A stretch of 64,000 nt of DNA, from NCBI GenBank assembly GCA_905250075.1, contig CAJNOP010000087.1:246819-310818 (forward strand), in the 5' to 3' direction. The DNA is from Rotaria sp. Silwood1 (Eukaryota > Rotifera > Eurotatoria > Philodinida > Philodinidae). Positions 35,605 through 46,949 of the stretch are shown here, one piece after another; the stretch's first letter is position 1, and the number at the start of each line of letters is the position of its first letter. The translations under genes and the position numbers were made by a program. Under the pieces are notes generated by a model. It searched no databases, was not told where the DNA came from, and saw only the letters and a program-made list of their open reading frames with translations.

Positions 35605-37559
35605 ATGAACAAAAAGAAAAGACAACGAACAGCTGCAATAGATGAGAATGAGAAGAAAAAGTTAAAATGCCTTTCGCATCGTGTAGTAAAAACAATGAAT
35701 ATGGACAGGTTAGTAAAGCGTAGAAAGATTTATTATTCATCTTATCTTTCATTGTACAAAGGAATTCGGTGACTCATTTTGAAGATTTTTCAAATGAACT
35801 TATTTATGAAGTTTTTGAATATATTGATGCCTATCATATTTATGAAAGTTTTTTCAATCTTAATATACGATGTCAAAATTATCTAATACGTTCAAATTTT
35901 CCAATCAAAATCAATATATCAACTATATCTAAATCAACATTTCACAGTTATTATACCGATTTTATAAAACCAAATAAACACCGAATTCGGTCACTGCATT
36001 TATCAAATCCTTGCGTAATCGGTTTCTTTTCTTCATCAACAGAAGATATTTCAAAATGCTCTCAACTTCAAACGCTGACTCTTCGTCAAGTTGAACCAAA
36101 ATATTTGAAACATTTTTTCAATCGTTTACTTTCTTTGTCAAATCTTTCTTCATTGACCATTCATTTTGATCATCATTTCAATGAAATAAATATCTATGAT
36201 TTAATATTCCAGTTATCAATATTAAAATATTGCCAAATATCCTGCTCAAAATATGTTCGTTATTTGAAATTATCTACATGCACTAATATATCAAGTCCTA
36301 TTGAACATCTTATTATCATTGGCAATTGTTATCTTAATCATCTTAGTGCTATTTTATCATATGTTCCTCAACTTCGTCGTTTAAAAGACAACTGTATATA
36401 TTCAGCGCTTAATGAAAGAATAGAAGACTGTTCATTTGTTTTAAATAATTTGACTTCTGTCTCTCTCACATTAGATAAAGTAATATTTGACAATTTTGAA
36501 CAATTTCTAAGAAACCATTTTCGTCAAGTTCAAGTATTATATATTTCAACAAAACAAGAGTTGGATTATTTAGATGCCAAACGATGGGAACAATTGTTTT
36601 CATCACATACGCCACATTTATGAATATTTGACTTGCAATATTGGAATTATTTGTATTAGACTAGTGATGATCACTTGCATGATACTAGATTTAAAGAATT
36701 TAATTCTTCATTTTGGTCTCAACGACAATGGTTTTTAACACGTGAGTATGGATCTTCAAACAAACGATATCCGAATAAACTATTTTATTCAAATCAGCCA
36801 TACAGGTAAAATTAAGTGATATTAGCTGACTAATAACTGTTAGTTTTATTGTGATATTTTTAAGAAGAAAATACTTTTCATTAGCCGGCAAGTCAAGTTT
36901 AGAGAAAGATACATATCAGAAAAAAAACAATTTTGTATTCAGTTCATCATGTAATTATTGATGATGAAAAGCGATAACCAATTGCTCAAAATATTTTCCA
37001 AATACCAATGAACTCACTATTTTGGAGTTCTGCTCTCTTCGTTCGAACTGGTTTGCAAGTGATGATTTCCACAGTATCATTCCTTTGAAACAGCTTACGA
37101 AACTGACTATTGGCACGAGTAATTTAGTTTTTGGTGATATAGTAAAGATGTTACTTTTCATGCCTAATATTAATGAATTAACATTCGTATCTAAACGATT
37201 ATTTGTGAGCAATGTTATGTCGTTAGAACAAAGTGAACCGTTTCAGTTAGTATCAAAACAAAATAAAATAAAAAGTATTACTATTAAAAATGAATATACA
37301 TTGAAAACGATTAAAATATTGATTAATCTTTGTCCTAAACTACGACATCTTACATTTAGTACATCTTGAGTCTCTTGAAGGAACTATTGCATTTTTATTA
37401 TCGAAAAGTTAGGAAATAACTTTTCATTTATCTTCGTCATGTATCATTGGAGTAGATACAACGTGGATTGACGCATTAAAATTTATGGTTGACTCAGAAA
37501 AGAATGCTGATGACTATTCAGTAAAAGCTGTTGGTTGAAATTTTTATCTATGGTTGTAA
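35605..37559 (+). pseudogene. F-box-like/LRR-like family gene, broken
   Basis: Exon 1 is 35605-35708 (lysine-rich, MNKKKRQR start). A 53-base intron GTTAGT...ACAAAG leads in frame into exon 2 at 35762. Exon 2 begins with an F-box-like segment (FSNELIYEVFEYID, LNIRCQNYLI) and leucine-rich stretches up to TGA at 36621. Beyond that stop the same frame still encodes conserved-looking text (IFDLQYWN, FWSQRQWFLTREYG) past a TAG at 36657. A further piece in another frame (37022-37369) and one more ending NFYLWL at about 37556 continue the leucine-rich C-terminus. Family knowledge: F-box proteins present substrates to SCF ubiquitin ligases; this lineage-expanded group is recognised only by general resemblance. 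A shorter protein ending at 36623 cannot be excluded. Confidence 0.7.
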
Positions 37560-38961
37560 CATTGATTGTTAATAACCTATTTTCTTGTTGTATGTTGGAA
37601 CAGTTTGTTTAGATCATAGTGGTCGATTTTAATTCATACCTGAAAATCAGAAATTTCTTAATAGATTCCAAAATAAGATGATATTAATCAAAGATGAACT
37701 GTCAGTCCTTTTTAGTTGCTTATTATACGAAAACAACGAGAACTATTGTGTTTAGTGCACTATTTTTCACACAACAATGCGTGTATCTATTCTCAACACT
37801 TCATAGATACTGATGGGGATTCAAAAAACCATGATCAACAGGATATTTTAGTTTGAGAAATGATTAAGCTATGGTGAAATGGAAAGATATCTTTATTAGG
37901 AATATTCTAATAGAATTCTGTCGAGCGGCATCATTTTAAAACCAATGGCGAATTCAGAAACAAAGTATGTGTTTTAGCTCACGGAAAACAGCTCGGTTTT
38001 GTGCTCATAAGAAACCTGAACAGCACAAATGAAAACAGGTATATACATAGTCTTGCAAGAAAACAGTGACAAGAAATGAACTAATCTTTTCATTTTTAGA
38101 TTGCCTACCATGTGTTCATTTCGATTTGGATGATCTTATATTCTATAGTATTACAATAAATGTTCATTGTGGGTGTGATCATTTAAAAGCCGTTAATATT
38201 CTCTACAGCGACCATTACACAAAAATCTTGATAAACTCTGTAAAGGTTGTCTTGAACATGGTAAAAAATCTTTAGGAAAGACAAAAGGATTTGGAAGATG
38301 AATTCAATCTATAGTAATAAATTACGTTTGTCGTCATTTTTTATTTGAACATTAGATATTGTCGATTTTTGTTTTATTATTCTGCAATAAATCGAAGTCT
38401 TCCAGAACAAGATATAATAATAACATTCGCTTAAATAAAGAAAACTATGATGTTGAGTTTTCTAGAGAGAAAATATTTTCTACATTGTGAGGTATTTCAA
38501 TTACAATAAGGTACTCGGCATCAGAGAAAAAGATCAGAAAAGTTAAAGAGTTGATTGTGAAGAAAAAGAAATTTTTTAGTTAAATCTGTGATTGAATCTC
38601 TATGAAACCATCTATTAATCAATGAAAAATAAAATTCACTGAAATTTTCCATTATGTGCATTTTACACTATGCTTTTGTAATTCATAAATAAAAGCACAT
38701 TGTCTAACGTTTTCATCTTCACCATGTGAAACATACGAAAGCTATTTATAAGCACATGTCTTTTGTCAAGGTTATGATGATATAAAATAAAAACAACAGA
38801 TAAAGTTGTTAACAGTAAATGTGTGTCAATATTAGTCAAAAGAAATCTAATACGTTCTATTCGCTCTTTGGCTGATGCAATGAAATTAAAATCTGCATCA
38901 AGAATGTAATGATGATTCATGATTGTAGATAAATAGTACAGAAAAACAGCAGCAGACGAAA
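37560..38961. other. Intergenic, possible gene remnants
   Basis: The frame at 38066-38275 contains cysteine/histidine text (CGCDHLKAVN) and a nearby frame shows CKGCLEHGKKSLGKTKG at about 38231-38290 after a possible 3' splice site CTACAG; neither is recognised. Otherwise AT-rich with no gene. Confidence 0.35.
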
Positions 38962-39654
38962 ATGCAACAGATCATGGCTGAATCAAACGATAATGATGAT
39001 TATTATTGGAACAAGAACCTTTTGAGAATAATAAAAATATATCCAGATCATCAGCAACGTTACTTTCGTAATGCAGATCTTATCGACAAAGACATTCCAA
39101 TCATTGTCCAAGAAGCATTGATCAACAAACAATGTATTGAACTTGACTTGTCGTCGAACCGATTGACATCGGAGGGAGCTCGACTTTTGGCTAACGCATT
39201 TGAACAAAATACAGTTTTAGAAATGCTTGATTTAAGTAATAATAGAATTAGAGATGAAGGTGCTCAATATCTTGTTGCAACACTTCGAACGTATCGTCAC
39301 CTTAAACATCTTCGATTAGGAACAAATGCCATTACTGATGTTGGTGCAGAACATCTTGCTCGACTCTTATTAGAAAATGGACAACTGAAACTTCTCGAGC
39401 TCTCCTCCAATGAATTAACATCACGCGGTGTCATAACGCTTGTACAAGCTATACCACATTCTCGTCTTGAATATTTCTATATTGGAGGAAATCGACAAGT
39501 CAATAATGAATGTGTCGATGCAATCATCGTCATGATTCGACAATCAAAATATTTAAAGGCTATATCATTAGCGGATATAAATTTTTCTCAGAAATCTAAA
39601 GAGAAATTGCGACACGTAGTCAAATCCAAACATCCTTCTTTTCTTTATATTTAA
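38962..39654 (+). CDS. Leucine-rich repeat protein, RNase-inhibitor type, 230 aa
   Basis: Intact single-exon frame. A second ATG four codons downstream (38974) is an alternative start. After about 55 N-terminal residues there are six repeats of about 28 residues with LxxLxLxxN cores: IELDLSSNRL, LEMLDLSNNRI, LKHLRLGTNAI, LKLLELSSNEL, LEYFYIGGN and LKAISLAD. The 28-residue period and the G-A-x-x-L pattern in the helical half are the LRR-RI subfamily (as in NLRC3-like and RanGAP-like proteins). No NACHT domain, signal peptide or membrane segment is present, so it is probably a cytosolic protein-binding scaffold; partner unknown. Its neighbours are pseudogenes, but its frame is clean. Confidence 0.85.
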   Translation: MQQIMAESNDNDDYYWNKNLLRIIKIYPDHQQRYFRNADLIDKDIPIIVQEALINKQCIELDLSSNRLTSEGARLLANAFEQNTVLEMLDLSNNRIRDEGAQYLVATLRTYRHLKHLRLGTNAITDVGAEHLARLLLENGQLKLLELSSNELTSRGVITLVQAIPHSRLEYFYIGGNRQVNNECVDAIIVMIRQSKYLKAISLADINFSQKSKEKLRHVVKSKHPSFLYI

Positions 39655-41946
39655 TTATATTATTAATTAAATGACATTATAATTAAATCAAAATAAATAA
39701 ATTGAAGTTGTTAACATTTTAGATAACATAGGCAATGTCTGAAATACATTTTTCTCTTCAGCTTGTTCCTTCTTAGTTTGATTTAAAAATTTTATAACAG
39801 CAGACAACTCAGTTATTTACTTTATTTCTCCTTATTACAAAATTTGATACTCAAAGATCTATATCTTTATCTTCACGTTTTTTTAATTACTGGATCGTTA
39901 CTTGTTTTTTGAATCGGTATCTGATCAGCTCATGCATAGAGGGGAAAATAAAAACAACATCCATATTCACACCAGAAAAAGAAAAGTAATGTCATGATTT
40001 ATTTATCTGAATACATTTTTTTTCTTCGATCCAATTTATTTCGTCTCTTCGTTATGGACGTCTCAATCAAGCTGTTACATATGCACATAATATACCGTTT
40101 AGATTAACCTATACTAATAAACATTGTTTATATGAATAACAGGATGTTGTTTATCTTATGAATAAAATATTTTTTACATTAGTTGTGCAATAATCTAATA
40201 ATTAAGAAGCATAAAAATACTTGTCAATTACAGAATAGTCTTGCTGATGAGTGAAATTAATATTCAAACGTAAAAGTAAACGCTTGTCACGTATAAAAAC
40301 AATGTATAATGAGTACCATCATTTTATTTTATATTCGAAATTGAGAGAATCCACAAGAAATAAATATCCGTAATGGAAAAACTTGATCATGATTACCCAC
40401 ATCGACATAAGGACTTTTGCCGCTCGGTATTTGATCGTATTATCTAGCACAAAAATATGGCTCTTAAATTATCCTTGTCAGAAACGAAACGTTTATTGAC
40501 AATAAACGATGTGTTACAAACACTTAAGTCTATCATTGACGTATTCACGAACAAGTCGTATTTGCACAATGTTTCGATCGTGAAATAATATTTCACAGAT
40601 TGAATGTAATTTGATAGTACAGTCACTTTCCAGTGAACACTAAAAACATTTTTTTAGTTTCGTTCAAAATTTTTTTTCGTTTTGAAACAGATTTTTTTCT
40701 CTTCAGATCATCTGATATTGATCGATCACAGTTCATTTAAATATTTCACATATTCTTCAAATATTTCCCGATGCTATTGTTGCTAAAACACATGCATCCA
40801 CCTAAAACGAAAGGTGTAGGTGAATGTAAAATTAAAATGACTTTGAACTAATTTAAAAAAACTTTCTCGATTTACTTTCAAAAGCTATAGATAAATTGAT
40901 GTCACAATATCAACTCAATTGAATATTTTCATGTGTAGCAATTCCGTATAGGATGTTTTTCTCTTTGCCTTCATAGTACTCGATTGACTTCTTCACAGCT
41001 TTGGTGTTTTTTTTTTGATAATGTTATGTCATAATAAAACTAAATGCAGCTTAAAGAAAGAGATAAAACGAATATTTTTTGCGATATAAATATTTTACAA
41101 AAATATTTCTGTTTTTCTACTTAATAATTAAATGATTCTTTTGGATAGATGTTACACATTCTCATACAGTTTCCAAAATTAATTGATAGATAGCGCTCAT
41201 AATGATAAATGCTACATTTACATTTATTTTGCAGAGACGTTGAATTTTATCCAACGAAATTCAAATTTTTATCAGAAAAAAATAAACAAGAACTCACAAA
41301 AAATATTTATATAATAGAGCACAGATCTAACAATACGTGTATTAGGCTTTTTGAGTATGACTAGTGTTATAAGAGTACAGATTTAAGGGCATGGGTTTGA
41401 GTATTGGCTTTTATGGATGCAGACGTAGATGGATTTGAATGTTACTGTGGATGTACTTGTGGTTATATAGAGGATCTTCACGCATGCCAAGAACTGCAAT
41501 CAGCCCTTTGTACGTATACACACCAATTCAAGCGGGTTAAACGGGCAAAATGTGTTAAACGATTAAACGTTTTCCAGCGCTATAAATTTGTTTTTGGAGA
41601 CATACCACACTGTTTAAACAGTTGAAACTCATGATATTTAAACATCATTTTTTCAGTTTCCTTGTCTAGCTGGATATATTCTCACGAGACAGCGTTTTCA
41701 ACGGTTTCTCTTTCTATTTTCTTTTTGTCTTTTGTTTCAAGGTCTATCCGTCACTGTATGTTAAATAAATGAATGAATCACGAATTTGTACTTGCTTTAT
41801 ATTTAATGACGGAATAACTTCTTCGATATACCTTTACTAACATCCAATTATCTAATTACATTCTATCAAAAGAATCCAATATCTGTCCCATACATCTCAT
41901 TAAACATTCCATATGAAAAAAATTAGGAAAATTGATGTAAACACAA
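39655..41946. other. Intergenic, no gene
   Basis: AT-rich. A decayed TGTGGG-like G-rich stretch (about 41389-41465, GGGCATGGGTTTGAG and GTGGATGTACTTGTGG) carries the open frame 41404-41625, which is taken as repeat translation. Nothing else recognised. Confidence 0.4.
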
Positions 41947-42344
41947 GGCCATGAAGGTATTAAAGAACTTAATGAAACATATGGTGGTCTCAGTGGTATT
42001 GAACAAAAGCTCAAAACAAATTTAATAACTGGTAAAAACAAAATAAAACAAGAACGCACGAAGAAAAAACAACCTCAATTATAAAATCTATTATTTTATA
42101 TATAGGTATATCTAGTGATGAAACTGATTTAGCCATACGTATAGTTGTCTTTGGTCGTTATGAAATTCCAAAGCAATTACCAACAACATTTTTTTGTCTT
42201 ATGTTTGATGCTTTAAAAAACCAGACACTTGTTACACTTATTATATGTGCTATCATTTCGTTTGTCTTATCATTGTATCATCCAAGTGGAGAAACATTTG
42301 AAGCTAAAGTTTTTTATATGATTCACAATATAATTAAAAATTAA
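41947..42344 (+). pseudogene. Plasma-membrane Ca2+ ATPase, N-terminal fragment
   Basis: Two exon-like pieces, 41947-42031 and 42106-42344, join in phase 1 across a 74-base intron (GTAAAA...TATATAG). The joined text carries YGGLSGIEQKLKTN, LAIRIVVFGRYEIP and LIICAIISFVLSLYHPSGE, matching the N-terminal region and first membrane helix of PMCA-type P-type ATPases (VFGxNxIPP and LxxxAxISLxLxxYxP motifs). Family knowledge: PMCAs pump Ca2+ out of the cell using ATP and have about 1,100 residues. Here an in-frame TAA lies just upstream, a TAA ends the frame soon after helix 1, and no phosphorylation-site or nucleotide-binding segment was seen nearby, so this is a fragment. Confidence 0.75.
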
Positions 42345-43114
42345 TAAAGAACTTGCAATACTTATTGTTGAAACAGAATTAATGGATATTTTATTTAGTA
42401 TTAATGAAATGAAAGATAATCTACTGGTCAATGCAAAAGTATAAAGACTTTCGAATGTTTTCAAAAATCATTTCAGATATCGTTCAATTCTGTTTGAAAT
42501 ACAGTCTTATTCAACCGAATAAAAATCTTTCAATCAAAGAAGAAGATTAATGAACCAAATAGAATATTTCTTTCTTTTTCCATATTATTGGTGTTCTACC
42601 TGTGTTGTATATATTTAATAATTATGTCTTATGATAGAGCATGAATTAAATATTATTCTATTTCTTCTTTAGAATACTCAATAATATTTAATGATTATCA
42701 TAAAACTGAATGGATTGAATCATCTACATAAAATACTGATTCTATTAATTTCGAGTGTGAAATTCTTCAATTATGTTTTCAAAATTATCTGTGTACACGA
42801 CAGAATTAAAAACAAAAATTACATGTACTGGTAGAATTCGAAACACATGAAAATTCAATTATATTTGACCACCTTCCCATTGTCATGCTTCTTCTAAGAC
42901 ATTCATTAATTATATCGGTCGATGAAAAAATGTTTGATATATCTCGGAAACAAAAATCATATCTCTGCGATGCATATAATTCAAGTTATCAGAGAAATAG
43001 AAAAGATGATTTTTTCATTGATCGGTACAACGATAACTGAATTTTTCAGGACTCTTATTAAAATGCTCTTGTCTTCAAGAGTTTTAATAATGATATTGGT
43101 ATTAGTAAAAGTTT
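42345..43114. other. Intergenic, possible decayed coding text
   Basis: A stretch near 42830-42990 reads through with protein-like text (FETHENSIIFDHLPIVMLLL) that is interrupted elsewhere and not recognised. A hairpin ACTCTTATTAAAA/TTTTAATAATG lies at 43050-43093. Confidence 0.35.
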
Positions 43115-43330
43115 CGTTTATGGTAGGGAACTTTAAAAAAGGTTTCGAACTTTCCAAGGAAATTAGACCTTTTTAAGGTTCCATAGAAAATCTAGGAAAC
43201 CTCTAAAAGAGTTCCCTAGACCCATCATAATTATATTGAAAGTGGCTTGGGTTTTAAGAAAACCTTAGAAACGCTTATATTTCGTTGCAAAAAAGTTCCG
43301 TTGTGGTACCATTTTATGTTTCAGTGTAGT
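43115..43330. repeat. GGTTCC/GGAACC-rich end of a TIR element
   Basis: Repeated AAGGTTCC, GGAAACC and GGTTTCG words ending in ATGTTTCAGTGTA (43318-43330), the same right-end text as at 9796-9808 (TTTTTTTCAGTGTA). No partner left end was found, so probably a truncated copy of the family proposed at 5673-9806. Confidence 0.45.
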
Positions 43331-43360
43331 ATCGTTCATTTTCTTATGCCGTGAGGTTTA

Positions 43361-44469
43361 TTTTTGAGAAACTGATTATAATAGGTAGAAGGATCTTCTA
43401 GCAGATTAGCAACAGTCAGCTGAATGAAAATATAACTCACGTAAATTATTATAAGGAAATATGATAATTTAATTTATATTTATTAAAATACAAAAAAGCC
43501 AAAAATTCATCTCCAAAATAAATATAATTTATGATAATTTATATTTACGTTAAATATATAAATCGTGAAGAAAAAAATTATATTTATTTTAATGCAACAG
43601 GAGGATGACATTCCTGGCAAAATTTTATTGGTTACTCCATTTGGCTACATTCATTGCGTGTCTCATTACATCATGACTAATTTATCGTTTTTACCAAAAG
43701 GTACGACTGCTGCACACAAACAGATGTGCACGTGCTCCCTCTCAATCAGTTTGTTTTGACGAAAAAAGAACAGCAAAGCTGTGTTACCTACTTCTCTTTA
43801 TACACAAGAAAGAAAAGGTTGCGCTTTCAATTCAATTTATTTATGTACAGTAAGTCAATGAAAAGCAGACCAGTTGGGTTTTTTTCTGAATTGGAGATTT
43901 TTTAAAACTTTCAATCAGTCCAAAAGTAACTGAATTGCATGATTCGTTACAATTAAAAGGTTTCACTCTTTCTTTTTGAGACGCTACGAGCGTATTTCCT
44001 ACTGTATGAGGAATCCAGCCGACTTCCTTCTCGACTACAAAAAGAATAACGATGCGGCACGTTCTCTCTAGGTTCCAGGATCGATATAACAGACGAATCA
44101 TAATGTACATCGATCAATGACTAATCTCATAGTTCACCAATAATATTCACAGCATCAGGAGGGTCATGCTTCAGTTACCTTGAAATAAATGTAGATTATC
44201 CGTTATTTATATTAAAAATAAATATCCATAATCTTATTCATAGTTTATATTTAAAAACGAATATAAATTATTTAATTTTTACTAATTTAATTAATATAAA
44301 TTGAATTAAGACGGCATACTTCTTCGTGATACTTTAAGTAAGAAATATATTCTATATTTCATATAATACTTAACTATAATTCATATTTTACACAATTTTT
44401 TCATTTAACCAACAGTTCCTCATATGCTAGAAGATCCTATTACTTATTCTAATGAATTTTTCAAGAACG
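43361..44469. repeat. Fold-back element, 1.1 kb, diverged arms
   Basis: TAGGTAGAAGGATCTTCTAG and CAGATTAGCAACAGTCAGC at 43382-43420 mirror TGCTAGAAGATCCTATTACT at 44424; ATTATAATAGG near the end also mirrors. Inside each arm a TAAATATAAATTAT-type stretch follows, then GGAGGATGAC (43600) against GGAGGGTCATGC (44158). The middle (43620-44140) is not mirrored and holds a minus-strand open frame of 89 codons (43841-44110) without a recognised domain. Confidence 0.6.
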
Positions 44470-45484
44470 AGTAAAAATGAATTTCACGCAATAGGAAAAT
44501 AAACGATGGTACAAACTCTCATTTAAGACTTTAAAGCAATTTTCGCGAACTAGACATTTATTTATCACAAATCACCAATTATTAATTTATGAAATGCAGT
44601 CAAGACTTATGAATGCAAAAGTGCGTGTTTTCGAAATGACAAAGTTTTATTTCAATCGGATTTACTCATGTATTGGTACTTATTTTCGACTTCTTTCACC
44701 ACTTTATTTTGAAGATGACAGCAAACAAATTTCTCTAGCAATGAGTCTCATATTTTGTCAGGTCAAACAAGAAAATAGTCTTTGTCATGTTTTCTTCAAA
44801 AAATATTTAGTATTCTCTAGGAGTGTATAGCTCATGCTCATAAACGTTTTTACTCTCACTCTTAAATAACGCATAGAATTACATTTAACCGCCATTTAGC
44901 GACCAACGGAGGTTTCGCGATTACTGAATGAAAGACAATGATTTCAAAATAACGACTTTATTTTTATAAAGTTTGATTAAAATTTTCTTGGATAGGATTG
45001 GACAATTCCACTTGGCCTTTAGTTACGTTAAGTTTCCTGCGTAACACTGAATTCACTTACAATTGAACTTAAGTGACTCTACTAGGCAAGTGTTTTGATT
45101 TCAGGGCTTTCATTATTTCAATACGAGCATAGCCAGATCGTTTTCACGCCTTATGAAAGAAGATCCTAATAAATCTCTGATCATTCTGAATAACAGCATG
45201 TTCCATTCCAAGAGCACTTAGGTCGACGAGAACGAAGCAAAAGCGCGTTGAATAGTGGCGAACGAAAATCAAAACGCGTTTGGCATAATTCGAACGTGCT
45301 GTACTTCAGCAGACAAACTTAGAGCGCTAGGTGTCGTTGCGAATGGTTTTCGAACAAGCATTTCAGACGGCAGATAATGTTGAAAAGAAGTAACTTGAAA
45401 CATGTTGCTCTGCTGGAAAGCAGCGCGTTGAGACTGTCAGAAAAGCGTTTCGGTTTTTTTTCGCTTGTTTCGAACATATATGTA
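44470..45484. other. Intergenic, no gene
   Basis: Nothing recognised; frames at 44594-44830 and 45377-45616 are short and featureless. Confidence 0.4.
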
Positions 45485-46110
45485 AACTTGAAACTTGGGT
45501 TCAAGTTTCAAGCTTCATGTTTCAACTTTCAAGTTTCAACTTTCAAGTATCAAGTTTCAATTGTCAACTTTCAAGCTGCCAGAATATTCGTTGGGGAACC
45601 GCTTTCTCCCGCCTAACACACCTTTTATTTCAGTTTCGCGACATGGAGAGGCTTCGCGCCCCCCCCCCCCCCCCCCCCCCCGCCGAGCCGCAACCTATGC
45701 ACATCTCTGCGCACACCATTATTTCCAGTCAGCCCCGCATGGTAATTCAAGCGTGTCACATACTTCTTTTAGGGCCCCAGATAATGTCTGAAGCATCTCA
45801 ACCAAAACCTGTAGCATTCTAGGTGATGCTTGTAGCATCTTAGGCGATAATTGTGACGTTTTAGGTGATGGTTGCAGGATTATAGATGATGCCTGCAGAA
45901 TCCTAGGTAATGCTTGTAACTTCCTAGGCAATACTAACAGCATTCTAGATAATCCCTGTAGAATGCCAGATGATGCTAGTAGGAATCCAGACAATTCCTG
46001 TCGATGTTAGGTGATTCTGGTGGTATTTCAGGCGTTGACTATTCGAAAACTTGGAATTTGAAAGTTGAAACTAGCAATTTCAGTTGAATTCAACTTTCAA
46101 GTTTGACACT
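45485..46110. repeat. Composite repeat element bounded by TTTCAAG/CTTGAAA words
   Basis: Left end (45485-45575) is built of TTTCAAGTTTCAACT words; the right end (46048-46107) carries GAAAGTTGAAACT and CAACTTTCAAGTTTG, so the termini can pair. Between them are a run of 23 C residues (45659-45681) and a 21-bp minisatellite (listed separately). Open frames on both strands (45495-45822 plus, 45719-45994 minus) are translations of these repeats. Confidence 0.55.
45765..46035. repeat. 21-bp minisatellite, about 13 units
   Basis: Units such as GTGATGCTTGTAGCATCTTA(G) repeat every 21 bases with substitutions but almost no length change (GCGATAATTGTGACGTTTTA, GTGATGGTTGCAGGATTATA, ATGATGCCTGCAGAATCCTA and so on). 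On the minus strand a seven-residue LQASPRM-like repeat is open for 91 codons. No start context or flanking exon was identified. Confidence 0.65.
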
Positions 46111-46190
46111 ACTGGTTTCGAATGCATTTCTGATTCATTCCCTTCGGCATTAGGATAGTGAAAGCCTTCAACCAATCATATTTCAATAGG

Positions 46191-46299
46191 ATTTTGTGGA
46201 ATTCACATACATTATCGAAAAAAATACTAAGTGTAAGTTTAAGAGCAAATTTTTGCGGCTGTATCCTCCCATCTCTCCCCATTACAGGCTTTAGCAATT
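46191..46299 (+). repeat. Dispersed repeat, copy 2 (partner at 3981-4092)
   Basis: Same block order as the 3981 copy, including GTGTAAGTTT, a pyrimidine-rich tract and CATTACAGGCTTTAGCAA. Confidence 0.55.
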
Positions 46300-46949
46300 A
46301 GAAAGGTGCTGACTCTGATATTCGATTATCGTGAAAAGCAACTGTAGTCTACGAACGATCTTTCACTTTATTGATTTTTTGTACTAGTTTAATGAAGGTA
46401 GAGAACGTACGTGCGTTCCACAATTCAGTCTCAAAAGGGCTGCGCTAACAATGTTTTTCTAAAGTCATAATCTTTACTCTGTACGATTGTGTAACGGTCT
46501 GACATTTTTATTTAGGAAATATGGAATTCGTTGCACCTAGTACGCGCAAGACACTATTTGAAATTGATTTATTTTTCCAATAGGCACTCTTCAGCAAGAT
46601 ATCTTGAAGTGTTTAGGATCAACAGAACAGAATATATGAATAAAACTTTTGTCATGAGTAGTCATATTCTCAATGATTATCGATAGTTAATCGTAAGATG
46701 AATTTTATTCACAAAGAGAAAAATTATTGAAGCGATTGTTAAAGGTAGTTCTACTGATTCATTTTCTCTGTTAATTATGATCTGATGAAGGATTTCTAAA
46801 CTCTATCAATAAAACCAAGTGATAAGTGAACTCCATTGTCCTAAGCATTATTCGTCGGTCATACGATCGTAAATTCTTATAGCGATTTCGAGGACTTACT
46901 TCCTATCAGAAAAAATTTTGCAATAGAATACTTGTGCACATTGTCACAA
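46300..46949. other. Intergenic, no gene
   Basis: AT-rich; nothing recognised before the decayed left end of the 93-bp array. Confidence 0.35.
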
